Shown: positions 18,734-26,728 of the stretch, piece by piece
Layout of the letters: each line of letters opens with the position of its first letter
Position numbering within the stretch: position 1 is the stretch's first letter
Made by a program: the position numbers and the translations under genes
The notes under the pieces: generated by a model
Database searches by the model: none
What the model saw: the letters and a program-made list of their open reading frames with translations, nothing else
Told to the model about the DNA's origin: nothing
NCBI GenBank assembly: GCA_005878385.1
Contig: VBMN01000076.1
Location: 1-37,039, forward strand
DNA length: 37,039 nt
Direction: 5' to 3'
Origin: Methanobacteriota archaeon
GTDB lineage: Archaea; Thermoplasmatota; Thermoplasmata; RBG-16-68-12

Positions 18734-19195
18734 ATGGTGCGCATCTTCCGCGGAGGCGTCCTCGATGAGCGATTCGAGGGTTCCGTCGTCGTGATCGGTC
18801 CGAGACCCACGACGATGACCGGACTCGTTCGCGGCGACTTGTTCGTGCGAGACAATAGCGTCTGCGATGTGACCGGAATGGTGTCCGGAAATCTCCTCGC
18901 GGAGCGAACGGGCAAGGCGCTCCTCCACGGCCTGGTGACCAAGGCGGCGAAGTCCGCCGGTGGCGATCTCGAAGTCTATGGGATGGTCCAAGGCGACGTG
19001 ATCAACGAAGGGGGCCGTCTCTTCGTCGACAAAGGGGCGGTGGTCCGCGGAAAGGTCGTCGGCCAAACGCATACCGGGCCGATCCCGCCCCCCGAGAAGG
19101 TCGTCGCCGCACCATCGCCCGCTCCCGCGACGACGCCGACCCCGATGCCCACACCACCACCGGCACCGAAGACGCCCGCGCCGCCCAATCCCTAG
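18734..19195 (+). CDS. bactofilin/polymer-forming-like beta-solenoid protein with Pro-rich tail
   Basis: Repeated G-x-V-x-G-D/N-L units (GLVRGDLFV, GMVSGNLLA, GMVQGDVIN, AVVRGKVVG), then PPPEKVVAAPSPAPATTPTPMPTPPPAPKTPAPPNP. Confidence 0.65.
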   Translation: MVRIFRGGVLDERFEGSVVVIGPRPTTMTGLVRGDLFVRDNSVCDVTGMVSGNLLAERTGKALLHGLVTKAAKSAGGDLEVYGMVQGDVINEGGRLFVDKGAVVRGKVVGQTHTGPIPPPEKVVAAPSPAPATTPTPMPTPPPAPKTPAPPNP

Positions 19196-19196
19196 C

Positions 19197-19931
19197 TCAG
19201 GTCTCCAGGGTCGGCTCGAGCGGCGTCTCTTTGAGGAGCATCTTTTCTGGTTTCTTCTCGCCGACGGCGAACAGCTGCAAGTACGGGATCAGGTTGCCCA
19301 CGATCCGGTTCTCGGCCTTTCATAGGTGCTCTTCGTACGTGGATCGGCTCACGCCCAGGCTGCGGGCGATGTTCTCCGTCGTGACTTCGCGCGGGGAAGT
19401 GTAATATCCGTACCGATGGGCCTTCAGCAACGCGTCCATCTGTTTCGACGTCATGTCGCCGAACAAGGTGTTCACCCAGACGGTCGACGGTAGGACCGAC
19501 AATGGCAGTTCCCGTTTCCGGATCAGCTCGGTCGGGCCGCGCTTATTGAAGTCCTTGAAGAGGTCCCGCGTGCGAACCTCGTCAAAGGCGATCACCCGGA
19601 AGTAGCCCCAGCCATCCTGGAAAATGGCCGGAGGCGCGTCCACGGCCTCGTGTAGTTCCCACACGTTCCATGGGCTGTCCCAGTTCGCGCACGTGCACTT
19701 GAGCATGTAGATGCGGGAATCGCCCGCCTCCGCCCATTGATCGATGCACTTGCCCGCTTTCCGAATCTCCTTCGCAATCTGCTCGAGCACGTTTTCGTCC
19801 AAGGTGGGAACCTGGATCATCTCTCGATTCCAGATGCACCACATCGAGATTGGCAGGCCGGGATGGTGGGCCGAGATTTTCATGAACGGATAGTCGTACT
19901 GAGTCCGAAACGAGATCTCCCAGAGGCTCAT
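19197..19931 (-). pseudogene. Bat-type (bacterio-opsin activator) HTH regulator interrupted by an in-frame TGA
   Basis: LFGDMTSKQMDALLKAHRYGYYTSPREVTTENIARSLGVSRSTYEEHL then TGA (plus-strand tca 19320-19322), then KAENRIVGNLIPYLQLFAVGEKKPEKMLLKETPLEPTLET and a second TGA at 19197-19199. Likely start MSLWEISFRTQ at 19931. Confidence 0.78.
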
Positions 19932-19955
19932 GAAGAACCTATCGCGCCCCTCGGG

Positions 19956-19963
19956 CATATAGG
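19956..19963 (-). promoter_or_regulatory. putative TATA box for the Bat-type regulator
   Basis: Minus strand cctatatg about 25-30 nt upstream of the ATG at 19931; spacing fits a leaderless mRNA. Confidence 0.45.
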
Positions 19964-20045
19964 TGGTGCCGTCATTCGACGGCCGCCCATGGCGGGTCAA
20001 ATAGGTTCGTCGAGGGCGTTGTTATCCGATCCGAGGTAGCAAGAC

Positions 20046-20282
20046 ATGTACCTACTCGGACCCGACAACACGCGAATTTGGACAGACAGCAACCGCAACT
20101 TCACCCTCCGACAGTACGGGCGCCTGGAATACGGCACCCCGGACGTCGGGTGGATCGTGGCCTCCGCGAAGAGGTCACGCCCCGCGGCCCCGAAACCGCC
20201 GAAGCGGCGGCTGTGGTTGCGGATGCGGTATTTCCTGAATGCGTACCGCGGCTTCGCCGCCTTCGACCTGAACGGCCATTGA
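20046..20282 (+). CDS. small basic hypothetical protein
   Basis: 78 aa ORF with ATG start, divergent from the Bat-type gene. Confidence 0.45.
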   Translation: MYLLGPDNTRIWTDSNRNFTLRQYGRLEYGTPDVGWIVASAKRSRPAAPKPPKRRLWLRMRYFLNAYRGFAAFDLNGH

Positions 20283-20308
20283 GGGCCCGAAATCTAGGGG
20301 CGGCGCAC

Positions 20309-20317
20309 CTTTTTATC
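20309..20317 (+). promoter_or_regulatory. putative TATA box of the Rdx-family gene
   Basis: ctttttatc about 25 nt upstream of ATG 20340. Confidence 0.55.
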
Positions 20318-20339
20318 GGACGGTACCGTCCCAGGCAGC

Positions 20340-20603
20340 ATGCCGGAAGTCCTGATCCGGTACTGCCTGCCTTGTCGATATCAGCCGCAAGCACTGCAGG
20401 ACGCGGACGCGATTCTGAAGGAGTTCGGCCCGGAGCTATCGGGCCTTCGCCTGGTTCCCGGGGACCACGGCGTGTACGATGTGGAAGTCGACGGCCAGGT
20501 GGTCTTCTCCATGGACCGGGTGATGCGCTTCCCCGAGAGGGGCGAACTGATCCAGACGATCCGGAACCGCATCGGGCCGCGAAAGACGCGGAAGAAAGGG
20601 TAA
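20340..20603 (+). CDS. Rdx family (SelW/SelT-like) CxxC redox protein
   Basis: EVLIRYCLPCRYQPQALQDADAILKEFGPELSGLRLVPGDHGVYDVEVDGQVVFSMDRVMRFPERGELIQTIRNRI. Confidence 0.85.
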   Translation: MPEVLIRYCLPCRYQPQALQDADAILKEFGPELSGLRLVPGDHGVYDVEVDGQVVFSMDRVMRFPERGELIQTIRNRIGPRKTRKKG

Positions 20604-20703
20604 GCCGGTCCTCGATCGGGCATGCATATCGCGATTGGCCCGTCTATCGACGGCCGTCTATGGCGGGTGAACTTCTCTCCCCAAGGACGTCGTTCTCCCC
20701 GGT

Positions 20704-20955
20704 ATGTTCGGAAACACACACCCGATTATGGGCAGTGGCAGATTGGTGAGCGAACGACTCGGGAGCAGCGGCCTCGCGGACTTCGTCCGGTTGGAATTCC
20801 GACCCGCGGACCAACCGAGCGTGATGTTCTCCTTGCGGCGAGCCGCCGTGAAGGAGCGACGTCGACGACGGTCCACCCGTGGACTGGTCCGCAGATTCCG
20901 GGCGTGGCGAGCCACGCCGAAGGCGAGTCGGGAGGCCGTGACGGCCGCCGACTGA
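20704..20955 (+). CDS. small very basic hypothetical protein
   Basis: 83 aa ORF; lies just downstream of a copy of the 19951-20000 element. Coding status uncertain. Confidence 0.3.
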   Translation: MFGNTHPIMGSGRLVSERLGSSGLADFVRLEFRPADQPSVMFSLRRAAVKERRRRRSTRGLVRRFRAWRATPKASREAVTAAD

Positions 20956-20983
20956 AGACCCCCGCCAATCCAGGCCGCGCGGA

Positions 20984-22075
20984 CTAGGGGATTGCGAGGA
21001 CGACCTTCCCGAATTGTTCCCCGCGGCCGAGATACTCGTGGGCGGCCCGCGCGTCTTCGATCGGGAAGACACGGTCGACGACGGACTTGAGCCGACCCAT
21101 GAACACCAATTTCATGACCTCCTCGAACTCCCGCTGGTTGGCCATCGTGGATCCAAGAACGGAAAGTTGGCGCCAGAACAGATACCGGGCGTCGAGCTCG
21201 AGCATCGATCCCGTCGTCGCACCAGGGACCACGACCCGACCTCCCTTCCGCAGCGTGCGCACGGAGTCCTTGAACGTCGCGGTACCGACATGGTCCACGA
21301 TCACATCGACCCCGCGTCGTCCCGTCAGCTCCCATACGGCCTTGGACCAGGGGACCGCCTTGTAATTCACCAGGACGTCCGCGCCGAGGGACTTCGCCTT
21401 CTGGAGTTTCTCGTCCGTCGAACTCGTCACGAAGACGGTACACCCCGCCAGCTTGGCGACCTGGATCGCGGCGGTCGAAAGCCCAGATCCCGCGCCGAGG
21501 ATGAGGACGTCTTCGCCGGGGCGGACCTTCGCGCGGGAGACCAGCATTCGCCACGCGGTCATGAATGCCAAGGGCGCGGCCGAGGCGGCCTCGAAGGACA
21601 TGTCGGTCGGAATCTTCAGGGCATTCCGCGCCGGGACCGCGACCTGCTCGGCGTACGTTCCCGGCAGGTGTTCTCCCAGGATCCGGTAATCGACGCACCC
21701 GGAGTCTTCGCCCTTCAGGCAATATTCACAGCGCCCGCAGGAGATCCCCGGATTCAGTACGACGCGGTCCCCGACCTCAAGGTCCGTGACGTCGGAGCCG
21801 ACCGAGGCGATGTGGCCGGCTCCGTCCGCGCCGAGGATGTGCGGCAGAGCGAGCTTGAGGGTCGGGATCCCTTCCCGGACAAGCAGATCGAGGTGATTCA
21901 AGGCCGCGGCGTGCAAGCGGACCACGACTTGGTCCGGCCCGGGGACCGGGTCCGGATAGTCCTGCACGAACTCGAGGACCTCGGGCCCGCCGTACTGCGG
22001 CAGGACGACGGCCTTCAGCGTACCACCTGCGCGACGCCGGCGAACGCAGCGGTCCTTGATAAGGGCCGCCGTCAA
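20984..22075 (-). CDS. MDR-superfamily zinc-type alcohol dehydrogenase/quinone oxidoreductase
   Basis: LKAVVLPQYGGPEVLEF, GADGAGHIASVGSDVTDLEVGDRV, structural-zinc Cys cluster CGRCEYCLKGEDSGC, LILGAGSGLSTAAIQVAKLAGC. TTG start overlaps the SUI1 stop. Confidence 0.93.
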   Translation of the reverse strand: MTAALIKDRCVRRRRAGGTLKAVVLPQYGGPEVLEFVQDYPDPVPGPDQVVVRLHAAALNHLDLLVREGIPTLKLALPHILGADGAGHIASVGSDVTDLEVGDRVVLNPGISCGRCEYCLKGEDSGCVDYRILGEHLPGTYAEQVAVPARNALKIPTDMSFEAASAAPLAFMTAWRMLVSRAKVRPGEDVLILGAGSGLSTAAIQVAKLAGCTVFVTSSTDEKLQKAKSLGADVLVNYKAVPWSKAVWELTGRRGVDVIVDHVGTATFKDSVRTLRKGGRVVVPGATTGSMLELDARYLFWRQLSVLGSTMANQREFEEVMKLVFMGRLKSVVDRVFPIEDARAAHEYLGRGEQFGKVVLAIP

Positions 22076-22368
22076 CGGACGTTGTATCCTTTCTGCTGTA
22101 GGAGGCGGACGACATCCTTGCGGTGGTCGCCTTGCAGGACGATCACGCCTTGCTTGCCGGATCCGCCGGTCGCGAGTCCCTTCTTCAGTTCCCGCGCGAG
22201 CTTTTCGGCTTCGTCCGGTTTCGACTCAAGGCCTCGCACGACGGTCACGGCTTTTCCGTATCGGCGTGTGTCCATCTCGACGGACAACTGGGTCGTCTCA
22301 CGGCCCAGGTCCTCGCAGACGCAGATCTCCTTCGGCAATCCGCAAGTCGCGCAGATCCCCGCGATCAA
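22072..22368 (-). CDS. SUI1/eIF1-family translation initiation factor
   Basis: ICATCGLPKEICVCEDL, GKAVTVVRGLE, ELKKGLATGGSGKQGVIVLQGDHRKDVVRLLQQKGY. TTG start. Confidence 0.95.
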   Translation of the reverse strand: MIAGICATCGLPKEICVCEDLGRETTQLSVEMDTRRYGKAVTVVRGLESKPDEAEKLARELKKGLATGGSGKQGVIVLQGDHRKDVVRLLQQKGYNVR

Positions 22369-23342
22369 GCCGCCTCCGATGGGTTCTCCTTCGTGAGGAG
22401 GAAATCCTTCAGTAGACGATAGTGTTTTCGGATGGTGACCTCGCTCACGCCGGTCAGGCGGGCGATCTGGGCCTGGGTCAAGGGGACTTCCAAGTCCTCG
22501 GACGCCAGGTAGAGCGCGCCGGCCGCAATCCCGACCGGGGAGTTCGCTTCGAGGATCTTCGAGTCCTTCCCTTGGGCGACCAGGTTCAAGGCCCTCTCGC
22601 CGACCCGGGCATCGAGCCCGAGCTGGGAAGCGAACCGGGGGACGAAATCTTCGGCACGGCTCGCCCGGCTGAAGACGCCGAGTTCCCGCGCGACGACCTT
22701 CGCCGTCAGGGAGATCCGGTGGACCGTTACGCCCGTGGCCTCGGCGAGCTCGTGGAGACCTCGCGGGGCCCCCAACTGCTTCGCGGCCAGATACACAACG
22801 GCCGCCACGATGGCATCCATCGAGCGACCGCGGGACAGACCCGCCTCAATTGCCTTCCGGAGCAGGATCGCGGCTCGCTCCCGGAACGCCGGCGCGAGGC
22901 CGAGTCGGGAGGAGAGACTGGAAAGCTGGGCGAGGCCAGGCGCCAAGGCCCGTTCCGTGCGATCGTATCGGGTCCAGCGGCTCACCCGCCGCAGGCGGTT
23001 CAGGGCGGCCACGCTGCGGGCGTCGATCGGATTCCCCTTCGCGTCCCGCAGGCCATTGCCGACCATGGAGCCGAGGCCCTTGTCCGGCGCCATCACGGAC
23101 GGCGGCGGACCCGCCCGGATCCGGTCGTCCCCTTCGAAGGTCGTCCAGTCAGGACCCTGGTCCACAAGGCCCTCGTCGACGACGAATCCGCAGTTGTCGC
23201 ACACGCGTTCCCCGCGGACAGGGTCGACGTACAGGGCGAAGCTGCCGCAGTTCGGGCAGCGCGCGGGGTCCCGACCTTCGGCCGGTTCCCGCTCCCGTCG
23301 GAACGTCATGACGCGTGTGTTCGTATTCGCAAATTGACTCAT
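22365..23342 (-). CDS. tfb: archaeal transcription initiation factor B (TFIIB homolog)
   Basis: Zinc ribbon CPNCGS...RVCDNCGFVVDEGLVDQGPDWTTFE; two cyclin repeats with GRSMDAIVAAVVYLAAK and SPVGIAAGALYLASEDL; LTGVSEVTIRKHYRLL. ATG at 23342. Confidence 0.95.
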   Translation of the reverse strand: MSQFANTNTRVMTFRREREPAEGRDPARCPNCGSFALYVDPVRGERVCDNCGFVVDEGLVDQGPDWTTFEGDDRIRAGPPPSVMAPDKGLGSMVGNGLRDAKGNPIDARSVAALNRLRRVSRWTRYDRTERALAPGLAQLSSLSSRLGLAPAFRERAAILLRKAIEAGLSRGRSMDAIVAAVVYLAAKQLGAPRGLHELAEATGVTVHRISLTAKVVARELGVFSRASRAEDFVPRFASQLGLDARVGERALNLVAQGKDSKILEANSPVGIAAGALYLASEDLEVPLTQAQIARLTGVSEVTIRKHYRLLKDFLLTKENPSEAA

Positions 23343-23689
23343 TGCGTCACCTCGCGAGATCCGGCCGCCATGACCCATCGCGTGGCCCAAACCTCCAGGT
23401 CGCGGATCGCCTCGAACAGGTCCTGCCCTTTCGGCGACAGGCGGTACTCGACCGCCACCGGCCGGTCCAGGTGGACCTTTCGCTCCGCGATCCCGACTTC
23501 CTCGAGCTCCTTCAGCGTCTTCGCGAGGGAGCTCTGGCAGATCCCCGTGGCCACGCGCAGTTCGTTGAACCGCTTGGGCCCGGTGAGGAGGCTGTGCAGG
23601 ACCGTCAATTTGAGCTCGGAGCCGATCACCTCGAAGGCGAACATCGCTCCGCACCCCGGTCCCGAACAGGGACTCTCTTCCTCGGCCAT
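23339..23689 (-). CDS. HxlR-type winged-helix regulator
   Basis: CGAMFAFEVIGSELKLTVLHSLLTGPKRFNELRVATGICQSSLAKTLKELEEVGIAERKVHLDRPVAVEYRLSPKGQDL. Confidence 0.88.
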   Translation of the reverse strand: MAEEESPCSGPGCGAMFAFEVIGSELKLTVLHSLLTGPKRFNELRVATGICQSSLAKTLKELEEVGIAERKVHLDRPVAVEYRLSPKGQDLFEAIRDLEVWATRWVMAAGSREVTQ

Positions 23690-23727
23690 GGTGTTTCGTT
23701 CTCGCAATAGTATATGGGGTGCCCGCC

Positions 23728-23740
23728 GTATAAATAGTTT
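23728..23740 (-). promoter_or_regulatory. strong putative TATA/BRE of the HxlR-TFB-SUI1 operon
   Basis: Minus strand aaactatttatac, about 40 nt upstream of ATG 23689. Confidence 0.6.
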
Positions 23741-23861
23741 CGTTTCCGTACCACGTTTCGGGTGAGAACCAGGTTCAACTTAGAAACGAGTCGCTCTCGA
23801 GAGGCGTCACAGCCAGCGGTCACGACGGCCTTGCTCTCGGTAAAGAACCGGATCGCGACCC

Positions 23862-25226
23862 TCACCGGCCCTTTCCGGCGAGGGCCATGTCGAGGCTGTC
23901 TCCCAGGAGGTCGAGGGCCGTATCCATGAGGGGGAGCGGGATGTTGATCGGCGGGAGCAGTCGGACGCAGTTGTTGTAGAAGCCCGCCGTGAGGAGCATC
24001 AGTCCGTTCTTGAGGCCCGCGAGCTGCACCGCCCGGGCCAGGTCCGCGTCGGGCTCCTTCGTCCGGCGGTCCTTCACGAACTCGAGGGCCCACATCGCTC
24101 CGATCCCGCGGGCTTCTCCGACGCATTCGTGGCTCTCGGCCATCTCGTCGAGGCGCTGGCGAATCTGCCTCTCGAGTCGTTTCGTCCCCGGGAGGGCTTT
24201 CTCGATCTCGTCCACCGCTTTGAGCGCGGCGGCGCACACGACCGGATTCCCGCCGAACGTGCCGCCCAAGGATGCGGGCCCGGGTGCATCCATCACGGAC
24301 GGTTTCCCGGTGACGCCCCCGAAGGGGAGACCGCCGCCGATGGCCTTCCCGCTCACGAGGACGTCCGGCACCGTGTTCCAGTGTTCGATCGCCCACATCT
24401 TCCCGGTCCGGCCTGCGCCCGCTTGGACTTCGTCATCGATCAGGACGATTCCATATTGGTCGCATAGGCGACGGAGGAGGGGGAAGAATTCCTTCGGGGG
24501 CACGATCATGCCCCCTTCTCCCTGGACCGGCTCCGCGAGGATCGCCGCGACGCGACCGGCCGCCTCGGGCACGTTAATCAATCGCTCAAGCTCCTCGACC
24601 CGGGCCTTCGCGACGTCAGCGGGAGCACGCCCTTCCGGATCTCGATACGGATACGCGTAGTCAGCGAGGAGGACCTCGCGAACGAGGGGCCCGAAGCCCT
24701 CGCGGTACGGCTTCTCCTTCCCCGTGAGGCTGATGTCGAGCAACGTGCGACCGTGGAAGGCCGTCTTGAAGGAGACGAGCCACGCCTTCTTCGTCGCCAC
24801 GCGGGCGACCTTCACCGCGTTCTCGATGGCCTCGGAGCCCGAATTCAGGAAGATTGACTTCGTGAGACCGGGTGGCGCGATGTCGGCCATGCGTTCCGCG
24901 AGGTCCAGATAGGGCCCGTACGTCGCCACCATGAAGCTCACATGCGTCAGGCGATCGAGCTGGTCCTTCGCGGCTCGGACGATGGACGGGGGACGATGGC
25001 CCACCGTCTGGACGCCAATCCCGCCAACCAGGTCCACATAGACGTTCCCGTCCGCGTCGCGCACGAACGGGCCCTCCGCCCATGTGACGTCGATCGGGAG
25101 GGCGACCCGCACCCCGTTCGTGATGAATTTCTCCTTCCGCGCGAGTGCGGCTTTCGACTTCGGCCCCGGCGGCACCGCGACGATCTTCGGTCCGCGCGCG
25201 CTCCGTGACGACTTCGGTTTCGCCAT
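23862..25226 (-). CDS. class III aminotransferase (GABA/ornithine-type)
   Basis: DLVGGIGVQTVGHRPPSIV, VLIDDEVQAGAGRTGKMWAIEHW, DVLVSGKAIGGGLPFGGV, GTFGGNPVVCAAALKAVD. Confidence 0.95.
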   Translation of the reverse strand: MAKPKSSRSARGPKIVAVPPGPKSKAALARKEKFITNGVRVALPIDVTWAEGPFVRDADGNVYVDLVGGIGVQTVGHRPPSIVRAAKDQLDRLTHVSFMVATYGPYLDLAERMADIAPPGLTKSIFLNSGSEAIENAVKVARVATKKAWLVSFKTAFHGRTLLDISLTGKEKPYREGFGPLVREVLLADYAYPYRDPEGRAPADVAKARVEELERLINVPEAAGRVAAILAEPVQGEGGMIVPPKEFFPLLRRLCDQYGIVLIDDEVQAGAGRTGKMWAIEHWNTVPDVLVSGKAIGGGLPFGGVTGKPSVMDAPGPASLGGTFGGNPVVCAAALKAVDEIEKALPGTKRLERQIRQRLDEMAESHECVGEARGIGAMWALEFVKDRRTKEPDADLARAVQLAGLKNGLMLLTAGFYNNCVRLLPPINIPLPLMDTALDLLGDSLDMALAGKGR

Positions 25227-25308
25227 TGTATCGTGCTTCGGGTGCCTTCGCGGCGCCTGGTCGAAGGGAACAAGTCACGGGGTTATAGGCTTTCCATCCG
25301 ACGGCGCA

Positions 25309-26646
25309 TCAGGTGAAGACCTGTCCCTTCGTCTCGGGCCCGATCCCCGCGAGGACGAATCCACCGAGGGCCATGACCACCGCGATCGCGGTGAGGGGAG
25401 CGATGATGCCACCCGTCGAGGCGTACAAAGCACCGAACAAGACAGGGCCCAAGATGGCGGTGACTTTTCCCACTCCTTCCGCCATCCCGAATCCCGTTGC
25501 CCGGTACTGCGTAGGGAAAAGCTCGCTCGTGTACGGATACACGGCCCCCCACGCACCCAAGTTGAAAAAGCTCACTAGCGCGAGGCTGACGAACAACGCC
25601 CAAAGCTCCGTCGCGGTCGCGAAGAAATATCCGCTCACGCCGCCCAAGATCAGGAAGACCGCCAAGGTCCGCTTGCGTCCCCAGGCCTCGACGAGGAACA
25701 TTGAGACGAGGTAGCCCGGGAACTGCGCGAAGGCAGAGACGATGAAGAACTCGGCGAGAAGCCGGACGTCCAATCCGACCGCCGCGAAGACGGGAAGGGC
25801 AAAGGGAAGCGACAGGAACAGGCCGTAATAACTGAAGTTCAAAGCGATCCATACAACGATGGTGACCGCTGAACGTCGAAGGAGCCGGCCGCCGAACAGC
25901 GCCGAAATCGGAGCGCGGGGGATCGTCTGTTCCTTCGAAAGGGACTCGGTGGCCACGCTCAGGCCCGTCACACGCCGCAGGACCTTCGCCGCGTCATCAA
26001 GACGACCTTGTCGCGCGAAATAGAACGGACTCTCGGGCACGGTGGCCCGGGCTAGGAAGGCGATGAAGGCCGGGAACGCCGCGGCGACGAACAGCCAGCG
26101 CCACTGACCGCCGCCCTGGATGATGAAGATCCACCAGAAGCCGATCGCCAGGAGGAATCCGATCGGCCAGAAGAAGTCGAGGAGCACCATGTACCGGCCG
26201 CGGGATTGCGGGGGCAGGAACTCCGAGAGCAGGGAAGGGTCCACGACGAGCATGCCCCCCAGACCGAGGCCCGCGAGCAACCGGAAACCGAAGACACTCC
26301 ATGGGTCCCACGCGACCGCGGTCAGCGCCGTGAACACGGAGTACCAAAGGATGCTCGTGAGGAAGACCGTGCGACGACCGCGATCGTCGGCGAGGCGCCC
26401 GAGGAGGAGGCTGCCGATGAACGAGCCGATTAGCGTCGCCGACGCGACTAAGAAATAGAGGACGGGATTCGACGCAGGCGTCAAGCCGAACTGAGAGAAA
26501 ATCGTGGGCAAGACGAATCCAATCAGGATGATCTCAAACGCGACAAAGGTCCAGGCGAATCCGGTCAAGAGGACGACGCGGCGATGGAACGAGGTGAACC
26601 CTCCCTCCCGCAAAACGTCCTCCACGGAGCGGGTCGCTGTGGCCAC
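25309..26646 (-). CDS. MFS transporter
   Basis: About 12 hydrophobic segments; GRLADDRGRRTVF and PLTAIAVVMALGGFVLAGIGPETKG. Confidence 0.92.
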   Translation of the reverse strand: MATATRSVEDVLREGGFTSFHRRVVLLTGFAWTFVAFEIILIGFVLPTIFSQFGLTPASNPVLYFLVASATLIGSFIGSLLLGRLADDRGRRTVFLTSILWYSVFTALTAVAWDPWSVFGFRLLAGLGLGGMLVVDPSLLSEFLPPQSRGRYMVLLDFFWPIGFLLAIGFWWIFIIQGGGQWRWLFVAAAFPAFIAFLARATVPESPFYFARQGRLDDAAKVLRRVTGLSVATESLSKEQTIPRAPISALFGGRLLRRSAVTIVVWIALNFSYYGLFLSLPFALPVFAAVGLDVRLLAEFFIVSAFAQFPGYLVSMFLVEAWGRKRTLAVFLILGGVSGYFFATATELWALFVSLALVSFFNLGAWGAVYPYTSELFPTQYRATGFGMAEGVGKVTAILGPVLFGALYASTGGIIAPLTAIAVVMALGGFVLAGIGPETKGQVFT

Positions 26647-26728
26647 AAGCCGCGGAGAGCGACGGTCTATTTGAGGATTCGCGGGACGCCTCGCCTCCAG
26701 GGAAAAGGAGGCGGCGAAGAAGGTTCGG

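Noticed and set aside
19320-19322. Selenocysteine or Trp recoding at the internal TGA of the Bat-type gene
   Set aside because: TGA serves as the normal stop for many genes here, TGG is used for Trp, and no SECIS-like element was identified; nonsense mutation or an error is simpler.
20340-20603. Rdx gene as a selenoprotein
   Set aside because: The redox motif is CxxC encoded by TGC codons with no in-frame TGA.
21014-22396. 460-aa plus-strand ORF opposite the MDR dehydrogenase and SUI1
   Set aside because: Antisense artefact of GC-rich coding; the minus strand encodes two clear families.
22422-23765. 447-aa plus-strand ORF opposite TFB/HxlR
   Set aside because: Antisense artefact; no domain, biased composition.
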